Assembly (NCBI RefSeq): GCF_014170335.1
Contig: NZ_LZZS01000030.1
Coordinates: forward strand, 110,419 to 174,418
From: Achromobacter sp. UMC46
Lineage (GTDB): Bacteria; Pseudomonadota; Gammaproteobacteria; Burkholderiales; Burkholderiaceae_B
Length of the DNA stretch: 64,000 nucleotides
Direction of reading: 5' to 3'
The number at the start of each line of letters is the position of its first letter. Within the stretch, counting starts at the first letter, position 1. Position numbers and translations under genes: made by a program. Positions 16,531 through 26,310 of this stretch are shown in pieces. The notes below the pieces were generated by a model that saw only the letters and a list, made by a program, of their open reading frames with translations, was not told the origin of the DNA and searched no databases.

Positions 16531-17511
16531 TCAGTTTTCCGCCGTGATGTGGCCGTCGGCCACGACCTTCGCAAATACCGCCGTCTGCGCCTTGATGAAT
16601 GCGCGGAATTCGTCCTGGCTCATGGGCTGCACTTCCCCGCCCAGTTCACGGATGCTGGCCACGAACTTCTCGTCGCGCAGCGCGCGCCCGATCGCGGCGG
16701 CCAGCTTCTGCTGCGCTTCCGGCGGCGTGCCCGCCGGGACGAACACGCCGAACCAGTTCTCCAGCGCATAGTCCTTCAAGGGTGCGTATTCGGCCACGGC
16801 GGGAATGTCCGGCGCGAACGACGCGCGCGTGGCGGACGTGACCGCCAGCGGCTTGACCTTGCCGCTCTTGATGAAGGGCAAGGCGCCCGCCAGACTGACG
16901 AAGGTCAGGTCCACGCTGCCCGCGGCCACATCCACCAGCTGCGCGGATGCGCCCTTGTACGGCACGTGGACCATCTTGATTCCCGCCAGCGACTGCAGCA
17001 GTTCACCGTTCAGATGCTGCGGATTGCCCACGCCGCTGGTCGCATAGGTCAGCTTGTCGGGATGCGCGCGGCCATAGGCCACCAGCTGCTCCACATTGGC
17101 CACCGGCAGCTTGGGGTTGGCGACCAGCACGTTCGGCACGCGGGCGACCAGGGCGATCGGCACCAGGTCTTTTTCCGGCTGGTATTGCATCTTGCCCTTG
17201 AAGACCAGCGGATTGATCGCGGTTTCCCCCGCCGAGCCAAGCAGCATCGTGGTGCCGTCCGGCGTCGACCGCACGACCGTCTGCGCGCCCAGCATGCCGC
17301 TGGCGCCAGGCTTGTTCTCGACCACGACGCCCTGCGGCATGTCGCTGCGCAGCCGTTCGGCCAACAGGCGGCCCATGCCGTCCACGCCGCCGCCGGCGGC
17401 GAACGGCACGATCAGACTGATCGGCCGGCCGGCGTCGGCAGCCCGGGCGAAGGGCAACGGAAGGAAGGCGGCCACCGCCAGGGCGGCGGCAAGGAATCGG
17501 ATGCGGGGCAT
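16531..17511 (-). CDS. Bug-family tripartite tricarboxylate transporter substrate-binding protein
   Basis: The protein has 326 residues with a signal peptide ending around FARAAD (24-26). The family pattern is clear: RPISLIVPFAAGGGVDGMGR, VVENKPGASGMLGAQTV, the GSAGETAINP loop, YATSGVGNPQHLNGELL, VHVPYKGASAQLVDVAAGSVDLTF. Bug receptors bind carboxylates in the periplasm; many are orphan receptors without adjacent TctA/TctB, as here. It is divergent from the aconitase gene by 87 bp, which suggests a di- or tricarboxylate ligand. Confidence 0.92.
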   Translation of the reverse strand: MPRIRFLAAALAVAAFLPLPFARAADAGRPISLIVPFAAGGGVDGMGRLLAERLRSDMPQGVVVENKPGASGMLGAQTVVRSTPDGTTMLLGSAGETAINPLVFKGKMQYQPEKDLVPIALVARVPNVLVANPKLPVANVEQLVAYGRAHPDKLTYATSGVGNPQHLNGELLQSLAGIKMVHVPYKGASAQLVDVAAGSVDLTFVSLAGALPFIKSGKVKPLAVTSATRASFAPDIPAVAEYAPLKDYALENWFGVFVPAGTPPEAQQKLAAAIGRALRDEKFVASIRELGGEVQPMSQDEFRAFIKAQTAVFAKVVADGHITAEN

Positions 17512-17561
17512 GGTTTGTCTCCTGATCGGCCTGTCCGGATGGCGGCCGGGTTTTTACTTAA

Positions 17562-17587
17562 TTGCATTTTATAGATTCAATATGCAA
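17562..17587. promoter_or_regulatory. TTGCAT-N14-ATGCAA inverted repeat, candidate GntR operator
   Basis: Perfect 6-bp arms flank an AT-rich 14-bp centre that contains TATAGAT, in the 87-bp region between the divergent Bug-receptor and aconitase genes. Position and symmetry fit an operator for the GntR regulator encoded in the aconitase operon, which would then control both directions. Confidence 0.45.
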
Positions 17588-17598
17588 AACTGGCAGCT

Positions 17599-20217
17599 AT
17601 GGAAAACACCAATGCCCTGCTGCGCCACGCCCGCTTCACGCTGGACGGGGCCGCCCATGCCTGTCTGGACCTGCCGGCCCTATTCGGCGCGGACTATTTC
17701 CGCCTGCCCGTCGTGCTGCGCCTGCTGTTGGAAAACGCGCTGCGCAACATGCAGGGCGACGAGCGCGACACCGCCGTCGCTGCGTTGTTCGGCTGGCTGG
17801 CCCACGGCACCAGCGACGCCGAGATCGCGTTCCAGCCCGGCCGCGTGCTGATGCACGACACCACCAGCACGCCCGCGCTGGTGGATATCGCGGCGATGCG
17901 CGACGCGCTGGCCGAGGCCGGCGTGGACCCCGCCGTGCTGAACCCCGTGCTGCCGGTGGACGTGTCGGTGGACCATTCTCTGGCCGTCGAGGCCTACGCC
18001 CGGCCCGATGCCGCCACGCGCAACCTGGATCTTGAATTGCGCCGCAACGCCGAGCGCTACCGCTTCCTGCGCTGGGCGTCCAAGGCCTTGTCGAACGTGC
18101 GCATCCATCCGCCGGGCACCGGCATCATGCACACCATCAACCTGGAGCAACTGGCCAGCGTGGTCTGCCAGGGCGATGACGGCATCCTGTATCCCGACAT
18201 GATGATCGGCACCGACAGCCACACGCCGATGGTCAACGGCATCGGCGTGCTGGGCTGGGGCGTGGGCGGCCTGGAGGCGCAGACCGTCATGTTCGGCATG
18301 CCCACCCTGCTGCGCATTCCGGACGTGATCGGCGTGCGCCTGACAGGTGCGCTCACGGCGGGCGTCACCGCCACCGACCTGGCGTTGACGGTGACGCAGC
18401 GGCTGCGCGCGATCGACGTTTCAGGCGAATTCGTGGAATTCTTCGGGCCGGGCGTGAGCACGCTGTCGGCCGGCAGCCGATGCGTGGTGGCCAACATGGC
18501 GCCCGAGTACGGCGCCACCACCGGCTACTTTCCCATCGACGGCGAAACGCTTGCCTACCTGCGCCAGACCGGACGCACCGAGGCCCACATCGCGCGCATC
18601 GCGGCCTATGCCGAACGCACGGGCATCGCGCTGGACCCGGACGCCACGCCGCGCTACACGCGCGTGATCGAAATCGCGCTGGACCGTGTGCAGATGCATG
18701 TAGCCGGCCCGAAGCGCCCGCAGGACCTGCATCCCTTCGGCCAGACCCGCGCCATCCTGTCCGCGCTGGACTTCACCCCGGCCGCGGGCAGCGGCCTGCC
18801 CCGCTATCCCGTCGCCATCGCCGCCATCACCAGTTGCACCAACACGTCGGACCCCCGCCTGCTGGTGGCGGCCGGGCTGTTGGCCCGCAAGGCGCGCCAG
18901 GCCGGCCTGCGCGTGCCGGCCTGGGTCAAGACATCGCTGGGCCCGGGCTCGCCCGCTGCGGCGGATTATCTGGCGCGCGCGGGCCTGCTGGACGACCTGG
19001 CCGCGGTCGGCTTCGACATCGTCGGGTATGGCTGCACCACCTGCATCGGCAATTCCGGTCCGCTGCCCGACGGCGTGCGCGAGGCCATGGCGGCCGGCGC
19101 GATCCATCCGGTGGCCGCGCTGTCGGGCAACCGCAATTTCACCGGCCGCATCCACCCCGACCTGGACCTGGGCTTTCTGATGTCGCCCCCGCTTGTCATC
19201 GCCTTCGCGCTGGCCGGCGACGCCGAGCGCGACCTGAGCCGGGAACCGGTGCAGACCACGGCCGACGGCCAGCCGGTGCACTTGCGCGACCTATGGCCGG
19301 ACGAGGCCGATATCGACGCCGCGCTGGCACTGGGGTTGCGGCCCGCCGACTTCCGCGCCGCCTTCAAGGTCGCCAGCGCCAACCCGGCCTGGCAGGCGCT
19401 GCAATCGCCGGATACACCCCGCTTTCCGTGGGACGCCGCGTCCACGGCATTGCGGCGTCCGCCATTCGCCTCGGCCGGCGCCGGCAGCCAATTGGGCCGC
19501 TACGCCGCGCATCCGCTGCTGGTGCTGGGCGACGACGTGACCACCGACCACCTATCGCCCGCCAGCGCCATCCCGCCAGACAGCCTGATCGCGGACTTCC
19601 TGGTGGCGCGCGGCGACGACCGCCATGACCTGAACGTGTTCGCCTCCCGGCGCGGCAATTGGGAAGTGATGATGCGCGCGGCGTTCTACAGCAAGAGCCT
19701 CTCGAACCTGCTCTGTCCAGACGCCCCCGTGGGCCATACCCTGCATGCGGGCAGCGGTCGCCTGGAACCCATCTGGGAAGCCGCCGAACACTACCGCCAG
19801 GAACAGCAAGCGGTGGTGCTGCTGGCCGGCGCGCGCTTCGGCACCGGGTCCTCGCGCGACTGGGCGGCCAAAGGGCAGCGCCTGCTGGGCATCCGCGCCG
19901 TGCTGGCCGTCAGCTTCGAACGGATCCACCGGTCCAATCTGATCGGCATGGGCATCCTGCCCTTGCGGCTGCCCGAGGGCGTCACGCCGACCACGCTGGG
20001 CGTGCGGTCCGGCGACCGCATCGAGATCGATGCGCCGGCGGATACGCTGGCGCCGCGCATCGCCGTGCCGGTCCGCATCCTGCGGGCCGACGGCCGCGTC
20101 GACGCGCTGCACGCCACGGCGGCGGTCGAGACCCAGTTGGACGTGCGTTTGTTGCGGATGGGCGGCGTCATTCCCGCTATCCTATCGGACACCCTCCGGC
20201 CATCCCCGACCCCATGA
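17599..20217 (+). CDS. acnA: aconitate hydratase (AcnA/IRP-type superfamily)
   Basis: An 872-residue 4Fe-4S dehydratase. The cluster ligands are Cys413 (TSCTNTSDP), Cys479 and Cys482 (GYGCTTCIGNSG). Other marks are IMHTINLEQL, GTDSHTPMVNGIGVLGWGVGG, LSGNRNFTGRIHP, the swivel domain signature FASRRGNWEVMMRA and GTGSSRDWAAKGQ with its active-site Ser. It interconverts citrate and isocitrate, or a related substrate such as 2-methylaconitate (AcnD has similar length). Coupling to a GntR gene and lactonase suggests a catabolic paralogue rather than the housekeeping TCA enzyme; that is inference. Confidence 0.9.
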   Translation: MENTNALLRHARFTLDGAAHACLDLPALFGADYFRLPVVLRLLLENALRNMQGDERDTAVAALFGWLAHGTSDAEIAFQPGRVLMHDTTSTPALVDIAAMRDALAEAGVDPAVLNPVLPVDVSVDHSLAVEAYARPDAATRNLDLELRRNAERYRFLRWASKALSNVRIHPPGTGIMHTINLEQLASVVCQGDDGILYPDMMIGTDSHTPMVNGIGVLGWGVGGLEAQTVMFGMPTLLRIPDVIGVRLTGALTAGVTATDLALTVTQRLRAIDVSGEFVEFFGPGVSTLSAGSRCVVANMAPEYGATTGYFPIDGETLAYLRQTGRTEAHIARIAAYAERTGIALDPDATPRYTRVIEIALDRVQMHVAGPKRPQDLHPFGQTRAILSALDFTPAAGSGLPRYPVAIAAITSCTNTSDPRLLVAAGLLARKARQAGLRVPAWVKTSLGPGSPAAADYLARAGLLDDLAAVGFDIVGYGCTTCIGNSGPLPDGVREAMAAGAIHPVAALSGNRNFTGRIHPDLDLGFLMSPPLVIAFALAGDAERDLSREPVQTTADGQPVHLRDLWPDEADIDAALALGLRPADFRAAFKVASANPAWQALQSPDTPRFPWDAASTALRRPPFASAGAGSQLGRYAAHPLLVLGDDVTTDHLSPASAIPPDSLIADFLVARGDDRHDLNVFASRRGNWEVMMRAAFYSKSLSNLLCPDAPVGHTLHAGSGRLEPIWEAAEHYRQEQQAVVLLAGARFGTGSSRDWAAKGQRLLGIRAVLAVSFERIHRSNLIGMGILPLRLPEGVTPTTLGVRSGDRIEIDAPADTLAPRIAVPVRILRADGRVDALHATAAVETQLDVRLLRMGGVIPAILSDTLRPSPTP

Positions 20218-21110
20218 GCGCGCAAACCAACACCGTCACGAAAATTCTGGACCTGATCCGGCAAGACCGGTTGCCCGGCGGCGCGCATCTGACGGCGCAG
20301 AAGCTGGCCGACCGGCTGCGGCTGTCGCGCTCGCCGGTCAACGACGCCCTGGGCATCCTGGAGCAGCACGGCATCGTGGCGCGCAAGCCTAATCGCGGCT
20401 ACTTCCTGCAGCAGGACTTCGACGCTCTGCCCGATGCGCAGGCGGGCCTTGCCCCGCCATCCGCCGACGACATCGTGACGCACAGCTATTTCAAGCTGGC
20501 CGACGAGCTGCTGCGTGGCGAACTGCCCATGCAGTGCAGCGAGGCCCAACTGCGCGTGCGCTATGCCTTGACCAACGCGCAGACGCAGGCGCTGCTGGCC
20601 CGCATCTCGCAAGAAGGCTGGGCGCAGCGGCGGCCCGGCTACGGCTGGGAATTCTCGTCCATGATGACCACGCCGGACAGCCTGCTGCAGTCGTACCGCT
20701 TGCGTCTTGCGCTGGAACCGGCGGCCTTGCTGGAACCCACGTTCCGCATCGAGAAAAGCGTGATCGAACGGTGCCGGGCAGCGGAAAGGCATCTGCTGGA
20801 CGGCGGCATCGCCACGGACACCGCCGACCAGTTGCACGAACGCGGCGTGCGGTTCCATGAATCGCTGGTGGAGGCGTCCGGCAACCCGTTCTTCATCGAC
20901 ACGATCAAGCGCGTCAACCGCGTCCGCCGCCTGCTGTCGTACCGGTCCATGCAAGACCGCAGCCGCTACCAGCAGCACTGCGACCAGCACCTGGAAATCC
21001 TGGACCTGCTGGAGCGCGAACGCAACGAGGAGGCCGCCGCGGCCTTGTCCAGCCACCTGCGCAGCACGTTGGACAACCTCACCCGCATCAGCGGCATCCT
21101 GGGAGGCTAG
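20214..21110 (+). CDS. GntR-family regulator with FCD-type effector domain
   Basis: The protein has 298 residues. The start ATG overlaps the aconitase stop (ATGA at 20214-20217). The winged HTH is at about 12-70: LPGGAHLTAQKLADRLRLSR, then SPVNDALGILEQHGIVARKPNRGYFL. A second winged-helix-like segment (KLADELLRGELP...ALLARISQEGW...) precedes a helical FCD-like domain with metal-type His (HERGVRFHESLVEASGNPFF). The N-terminal extension makes it longer than usual FCD regulators. It probably controls its own operon and the Bug gene. Confidence 0.88.
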   Translation: MSAQTNTVTKILDLIRQDRLPGGAHLTAQKLADRLRLSRSPVNDALGILEQHGIVARKPNRGYFLQQDFDALPDAQAGLAPPSADDIVTHSYFKLADELLRGELPMQCSEAQLRVRYALTNAQTQALLARISQEGWAQRRPGYGWEFSSMMTTPDSLLQSYRLRLALEPAALLEPTFRIEKSVIERCRAAERHLLDGGIATDTADQLHERGVRFHESLVEASGNPFFIDTIKRVNRVRRLLSYRSMQDRSRYQQHCDQHLEILDLLERERNEEAAAALSSHLRSTLDNLTRISGILGG

Positions 21111-21114
21111 GGCC

Positions 21115-22170
21115 ATGCACGTCTACATCGGTTCCCGCACGACGCGGGAGCGCCATGCCCGCGGCGACGGCATCAGCGTTTTCGATTACGCCCCGGACAC
21201 CGGCACGCTGACCCTGACGCAAGTCGTCGGCGGCCTGGTCAACCCCTCGTATCTGCTGCCGCATCCCACGCTTCCCGTGCTGTACACCGTGCATGGCGAC
21301 AGCCATGAAGTCAGCGCCCTGCAACGCGATCCGCGCAGCGGCGCGCTGACGCCGTGGCGGCAACAGGACTGCCAGGGCCGCAACCCCGTCCATCTGGCGC
21401 TGGGCCCTTCGGGCCGATACCTGATGGTGTCGAACCACCTGACCGGCACGCTGGCCGTGCTGCCCGTCGACGGCGACGGCGCACTGGCATCCGTGGCGCA
21501 GTCGGTGCCCATGTCCGGCGAACCCGGTCCGCACCGCAAGGAACAGCCCTTCGCCAAACCGCACTACAACCTGGTGGATCCGTCCGGCCGCTACGTGGTG
21601 GTGCCGGACAAGGGCCTGGACCGCGTGTTCCTCTATGCGCTGGAGGACGGCGGCGTCGGCGCCGAACCCGCCTGCGTGGCCGCCACGCGCGAAGGGGCGG
21701 GCCCCCGGCATGCGGCGTTCCATCCCGCCGGCCGCTGGCTCTACGTCGTCAACGAACTGGACAACACGGTGGCCGCCTACACGCTGGCGGCCGGCGCGTT
21801 GCAACCCTTCCAGGTACTGCCCACGCTGCCCGACACCTATACCGGCAACAGCCGCGCCGCCGGCATCGCGCTGGACGCGCACGGCTGCCATTTGTATGTG
21901 TCGAACCGGGGCGACGACAGCATCGCGGTATTTCGCGTGAACCCGGCCAACGGCCGCCTGACGCCCGTGCAGCACGCCGCATGCGGCGGCAAGACGCCGC
22001 GCTTCTTCACGCTGTCGCCCGACGGCCGTTTCCTGTTCGCGTTGAACGAAGACAGCGACACGCTGGTACGCTTTCGCGTCAATGCGCAGGACGGCGCGCT
22101 GACGCCCGACGGCTACACGCTACGCGTCGGCAGCCCGGTCTGCATGGTGTTCGCCCGCCGCCGCGCCTGA
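21115..22170 (+). CDS. lactonase-family seven-bladed beta-propeller (6-phosphogluconolactonase-like)
   Basis: A 351-residue protein starting 4 bp after the GntR stop. Repeated propeller strands are seen (VYIGSRTTRERHARGDGISV, LVNPSYLLPHPTLPVLYTV, NPVHLALGPSGRYLMVSNH, PHYNLVDPSGRYVVVPDKG, GPRHAAFHPAGRWLYVVNEL, LYVSNRGDDSIAVF). The family includes Pgl (YbhE) and cis,cis-muconate cycloisomerase-like lactonases. In this operon it may open a lactone made from a carboxylic acid before or after the aconitase step. Confidence 0.9.
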   Translation: MHVYIGSRTTRERHARGDGISVFDYAPDTGTLTLTQVVGGLVNPSYLLPHPTLPVLYTVHGDSHEVSALQRDPRSGALTPWRQQDCQGRNPVHLALGPSGRYLMVSNHLTGTLAVLPVDGDGALASVAQSVPMSGEPGPHRKEQPFAKPHYNLVDPSGRYVVVPDKGLDRVFLYALEDGGVGAEPACVAATREGAGPRHAAFHPAGRWLYVVNELDNTVAAYTLAAGALQPFQVLPTLPDTYTGNSRAAGIALDAHGCHLYVSNRGDDSIAVFRVNPANGRLTPVQHAACGGKTPRFFTLSPDGRFLFALNEDSDTLVRFRVNAQDGALTPDGYTLRVGSPVCMVFARRRA

Positions 22171-22209
22171 GGCGAGACGGCGCGGGCGGCGGCGGCGGAC
22201 AGCGGAGGT

Positions 22210-24699
22210 TTAGAAGTCCATCGACGCCGACAACATCAGCGTGCGCGGCACGCCCTGCGACACCGTGCCGTAGGATGCCACGCCCGACCAATAGGCGCGG
22301 TTGGTCACGTTGACGACGTTGGCGCGGAAGGTGACGTCCTTGCCCTGGATCTTGGTGGCATAGCGCGCGCCCACGTCGAACGTCGTCCATGACGGGACCG
22401 ACTGCGTGTTGGCCTGGTTCACGTATTCGCGGCCCGTGTACATCATGCCGCCCGTCAGCGTCAGGCCCGCCACCCACGGCGTATCCCATTCCGCGCTGAG
22501 GTTGGCCGAGAACTTCGGCACGCCCACCGGCTGGTTGCCCACCGTGGCCGGGTTGTTGGTGCGCGTCAGTTCCGCGTCCAGGTAGGTGACGCCGCCCAGC
22601 AGGCGCAGGCCGCGCACCGGTTCGCCGGACAGATTCAGTTCCAGGCCGCGGTTGCGCTGTTCGCTGTCGGCGCCGTACACGCCGTTGGTCAGCTGGCCGC
22701 TGGGCTTGGTGATCTCGAACGCGCTGAACGTCAGCATCGCGTCGTCCAGATCCACCTTCACGCCCACTTCCTTCTGCTTGGCCTTATAAGGCTTGAACAC
22801 CTGGCCGGCGTTCGACGCGGTGGCGGGCGCCACGTCGCCCTTGCTCAGGCCTTCGATGTAGTTCGCGTACAGCGACACGTTGTTCCAGGGCTTGATGACC
22901 AGGCCCGCCAGCGGCGTGGTGGCGCTTTCGTCGTAGCTGACGGTGCGCACACCGGTCGTACCGTTGAAGTTGCGCGATTCGATGCGTTGCTGGCGCACGC
23001 CCAGCGTCAGCTGCGCGCGCTCGTCCAGGATGCTCATCGTGTCGGCCAGCGCCACGCCGGACAGGTCCGAGGACGACACCTTGGGCACGTTGGCCGGCGC
23101 AGGAATATTCTGTTCGGGACGGGTGATGGGGCGATAGATGTTGGAGGTCAGCGGCGTGCCCGACACGCTGGCCTGCAGGTTGCGATCGCTGTACATGCTG
23201 CCCATGACGCTCACGGCGTGCCGCACCGGCCCGGTATCCAGCTTGGCGCGCAGGCCCGCGTTGTACGTGCTGCGGTTCACCTCGAAGCGGAAGTTGTTCG
23301 GCGTGACCAGCGTGTCGCCGGCGCTGTTGACGATCGTGGGCGTCTGGTCCGACAAGCGCGACACCACCGTGTCCGATCCGCCCGCGTCGGCGAATACCGT
23401 CAGGCGGTCGCTGATGTCGTATTCCACGCGCAGCAGCGCCGACTGGCCGTCGGACTTCCACCAGCCCCAGGGCTGGGTCGCATTGCGGCGGCCGTCCGCG
23501 GCCTGCGGCACGTCGATGCCGCTGGCGATCAGGAACGGCCGCGTCGGAGCGTCGACTTTTTCGTTCTGCGTCAGCAGGTCCAGCGACGCGCGCAGGCGTT
23601 CGCCCTGATAGTCCAGCGACAAGGCGCCGATGTCGGTCCGCGAAGACAGGTTGTCCAACGGTGTGTCGCCCTGGCGATGCATGCCGTTGACGCGCACGCC
23701 CCATTCGCCGTCATTGCCAAAGCGTCGACTCAGATCCACCCGCGCGCCGAATTGCGAATCGCCCACGTAGTCGGCGGACACGCGCGTCAGGTCTTCCGGC
23801 AGCGACCGCTTGGGCACCATGTTGATCACGCCGCCCACGCCGCTGTTGGGCGACATGCCGTACAGCAGCGCGGCCGGCCCCTTCAGCACTTCGACGCGCT
23901 CGATGTAATCGGTGAAGACGTGATAGTTGGGCGCCACGCCATAGACGCCGTCGAATGCGATTTCACCCAGGTTGCCTTCGCCGATCGGAAAGCCGCGGAT
24001 ATAGAACGAATCCGTCACGCCGCCGATCTGGCCCGTGAAGCGCACCGAGGGTTCGGCGTTCAACGCGTCGGCCAGGGTCACGGCCTGGCGGTTGGTCAGC
24101 AGCTCGGAGGTGTAGCTCGTCACATTGAACGGCGTGTCCATCACATCGCGGTTGCCCAGCAACCCCAGGCGGCCGCCGCGCGCCACCTGGCCGCCGGCGA
24201 ACTCGGCCGGCAAGGCCGACGGGCTGACGCCCGCGCCCGCGACGGTGATGCTGGGCAGCAGGGTCGCGGCCTCGCCCGCGCCTTCGCCCGCCGGAAGCTT
24301 GCGCAGGGAATAGGCGCCCGCCCCCTGTTCGGCCAAGGCATAGCCCGACCCGCTCAGCAATCGCGTGAAGCCTTCCCGCACCGTGTAGGTGCCCGTCAGG
24401 CCCGCGCTTTGCCTGCCCGCCACCATTGCCGGATCGAAGGACAGCGGCACGCCCGCCGCCGCCGCGAACTGAGCCAGCACATCGCCCAGCGGGCCGCCGG
24501 CGATGGCGTAGGACTTGCGCACGGCGGCGGCTGACGCCGCATCGGCCGTTGCGGCGTCGGCCGCCGCGGCAGGCGCCGGCGCCCCCGCCACGGCCAGCAG
24601 CATCACTCCCATGCCGGAAGCCTGCAACATCGCCGCCAACGGCGACAGGACGGCCTTGCTACGGGGCAGGCGCGACGAACGGGAAATTCGGGAAACCAT
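22210..24699 (-). CDS. TonB-dependent ferric-siderophore receptor with N-terminal signalling (STN) domain
   Basis: The protein has 829 residues from the ATG at 24699. After a long signal peptide (to about 47) comes an STN domain (GGPLGDVLAQFAAAAGVPLS...GFTRLLSGSGYAL), about 65-120. The plug follows (TPFNVTSYTSELLTNRQAVT, SFYIRGFPIGEG, RVEVLKGPAALLYGMSPNSG), then a beta-barrel ending ...GVPRTLMLSASMDF with terminal Phe. The STN domain marks a transducer that contacts the FecR-like protein encoded just upstream (24798-25769), so ligand binding should activate the adjacent ECF sigma factor. The EQRNRGLEL and barrel signature place it with FhuA/FpvA-like siderophore receptors. Confidence 0.93.
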   Translation of the reverse strand: MVSRISRSSRLPRSKAVLSPLAAMLQASGMGVMLLAVAGAPAPAAAADAATADAASAAAVRKSYAIAGGPLGDVLAQFAAAAGVPLSFDPAMVAGRQSAGLTGTYTVREGFTRLLSGSGYALAEQGAGAYSLRKLPAGEGAGEAATLLPSITVAGAGVSPSALPAEFAGGQVARGGRLGLLGNRDVMDTPFNVTSYTSELLTNRQAVTLADALNAEPSVRFTGQIGGVTDSFYIRGFPIGEGNLGEIAFDGVYGVAPNYHVFTDYIERVEVLKGPAALLYGMSPNSGVGGVINMVPKRSLPEDLTRVSADYVGDSQFGARVDLSRRFGNDGEWGVRVNGMHRQGDTPLDNLSSRTDIGALSLDYQGERLRASLDLLTQNEKVDAPTRPFLIASGIDVPQAADGRRNATQPWGWWKSDGQSALLRVEYDISDRLTVFADAGGSDTVVSRLSDQTPTIVNSAGDTLVTPNNFRFEVNRSTYNAGLRAKLDTGPVRHAVSVMGSMYSDRNLQASVSGTPLTSNIYRPITRPEQNIPAPANVPKVSSSDLSGVALADTMSILDERAQLTLGVRQQRIESRNFNGTTGVRTVSYDESATTPLAGLVIKPWNNVSLYANYIEGLSKGDVAPATASNAGQVFKPYKAKQKEVGVKVDLDDAMLTFSAFEITKPSGQLTNGVYGADSEQRNRGLELNLSGEPVRGLRLLGGVTYLDAELTRTNNPATVGNQPVGVPKFSANLSAEWDTPWVAGLTLTGGMMYTGREYVNQANTQSVPSWTTFDVGARYATKIQGKDVTFRANVVNVTNRAYWSGVASYGTVSQGVPRTLMLSASMDF

Positions 24700-24797
24700 G
24701 AAACGATCCTTCGTAGGGGACGGGGTGACGCTCGCGTGTCGCGACGATTCACCCGGTACACCGGACGAAGCGGGAAAAAGTGTCAACGGCTCGGCAA

Positions 24798-25769
24798 TTA
24801 ATTTGTAACGGCCGCGCGCGGCGCGACGGTGACCCAGAACGGCGTCACCCGGCTGATCCGCACCGGCAACGTTTTCTCCAGCAGACGCAGGCTGCCGTCG
24901 GTGTCGGACAGCGGGAACGCGCCCGAGACCCGCAGCCCCGCCACGGCGGGATCGCAGCGCAGGATGCCCGGGCGATAGCGCGCCAGCTCGTCCACCAGAT
25001 CGGCCAGCCGCCAATTGCGCACGGCCAGCATGCCTTGCTCCCAGGACGCCGATGCCGCATCGGCCGCCGCCCGGGGTTCCACCTCGTGGGCGTTGAATAC
25101 CGTCTGCTGCCCCGCCGGCAGCACCACGGCGGCAACGCCTGCGTCCTGGGGCTGGATTTCGACCGCGCCGTCGAACACCGCCACGCGGATGCTGGCGCTT
25201 TCATCTCGCACCATGAAGCGTGTGCCCAACGCGCGGATCGAGCCCTGCGACGTCCGCACGATGAAGGGGCGGTAGGCGGGCGCCGGATCGCGGCCGGTCG
25301 TCAGCAGGATTTCGCCGGCGCGCAGCCACAGCACGCGCTGTTCGGGGGTATAGAGGATATCGACGGCGCTGGCCGTGTTCAGCACCAGCCGGGTGCCGTC
25401 GGCCAATTCCATGTGCCGCTGCTCGCCCGTGGCCGTATGCACGTCCGCTGCCCATTCGCGCCACGGCAGCGTGCGCCACCCGGCCCAGGCCGCCGGCCCC
25501 AGCACCAGCAACGCCCCCAGCGCGCGGATCGCCTGGCGCCGGCCGGGCCGGTCCAGGCGGCGCAGCGTGTCGCGGCCGATCGCGGGCGGCACCTGGCCGA
25601 ATCCCCGGACCATGTCTTCCACCCGCGCCCACGCGGCACCGTGCGCGGCGCTGCGGCCCCGCCACCGGTCGAAGGCGGCCTGGTCGGAGGCGGACAGGGT
25701 TTCGGATTGGAAGCGCACCAGCCAGCCGGCCGCCTCTTCCAGGATCGCGGGGTCGATCGACGCGTTCAT
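24798..25769 (-). CDS. FecR-family anti-sigma/transducer protein
   Basis: The protein has 323 residues from the ATG at 25769, which overlaps the sigma stop (ATGA). The N-terminal cytoplasmic DUF4880 part reads EEAAGWLVRFQSETLSASDQ, then FDRWRGRSAAHGAAWARVE. A single membrane segment lies at IRALGALLVLGPAAWAGW (about 100-117). The periplasmic FecR domain (GEQRHMELADGTRLVLNTAS) and a C-terminal STN-like domain (LRVSGAFPLSDTDGSLRLLE) follow. It relays the receptor signal across the inner membrane to the sigma factor. Confidence 0.92.
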   Translation of the reverse strand: MNASIDPAILEEAAGWLVRFQSETLSASDQAAFDRWRGRSAAHGAAWARVEDMVRGFGQVPPAIGRDTLRRLDRPGRRQAIRALGALLVLGPAAWAGWRTLPWREWAADVHTATGEQRHMELADGTRLVLNTASAVDILYTPEQRVLWLRAGEILLTTGRDPAPAYRPFIVRTSQGSIRALGTRFMVRDESASIRVAVFDGAVEIQPQDAGVAAVVLPAGQQTVFNAHEVEPRAAADAASASWEQGMLAVRNWRLADLVDELARYRPGILRCDPAVAGLRVSGAFPLSDTDGSLRLLEKTLPVRISRVTPFWVTVAPRAAVTN

Positions 25770-26287
25770 GCCGCGTGGACCTGATAGGCGATCAGGCAGG
25801 CGGTCAGCGCTTTCTGCATGTGCCGCTTGACGGTCGCCAGCGACACCCGCTGGCATGCGGCGATGTCGGCATACGCCATGCCGTCGAACTGCGACAACAG
25901 GAAGATCTCGCGCGTCTTCGCGGGCAGGGTCCGCAAAGTGGCGTCGATGGCGTGCAGGGTTTCAAGGATCAGCGCCCGCACTTCCGGCGACGGCGCTTCC
26001 GGCGCGGGCAACTGCGCCACCACGGCCAGATAGGCGTCTTCCAACGCGCGTCGGCGCCAATGGTCCACCACGAGCCCCTTCGCGATATGCGTCAGCAACG
26101 CGCGCGGTTCGGCGCCCATGCCATCCTTGCGGCGGCCGGTCATCACCCGCACGAAGGTATCGTGGGCAAGATCCGCGGCATCGAACGAGTTGCCCAGCTT
26201 CTTGCGCAACCATATCGACAGCCAGCCGTGATGCTCACGATAGAGCTTCGTGACGGTATCGGCGGGCAGCAGGTCGGACGGAGGCAA
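25766..26287 (-). CDS. FecI-like ECF RNA polymerase sigma factor
   Basis: A 173-residue ECF sigma factor. Region 2 is HHGWLSIWLRKKLGNSFDAADLAHDTFVRV with the -10-reading RALLTHIAKGLVVDHWRRR. Region 4 is LPAKTREIFLLSQFDGMAYADIAACQRVSLATVKRHM. It should transcribe its own receptor gene when its FecR partner is stimulated. It is the first gene of a sigma-FecR-receptor locus, with a Fur-box-like sequence 24-43 bp upstream of its start. Confidence 0.93.
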   Translation of the reverse strand: MPPSDLLPADTVTKLYREHHGWLSIWLRKKLGNSFDAADLAHDTFVRVMTGRRKDGMGAEPRALLTHIAKGLVVDHWRRRALEDAYLAVVAQLPAPEAPSPEVRALILETLHAIDATLRTLPAKTREIFLLSQFDGMAYADIAACQRVSLATVKRHMQKALTACLIAYQVHAA

Positions 26288-26310
26288 GGCGCACCTGATA
26301 ACAATATGTA

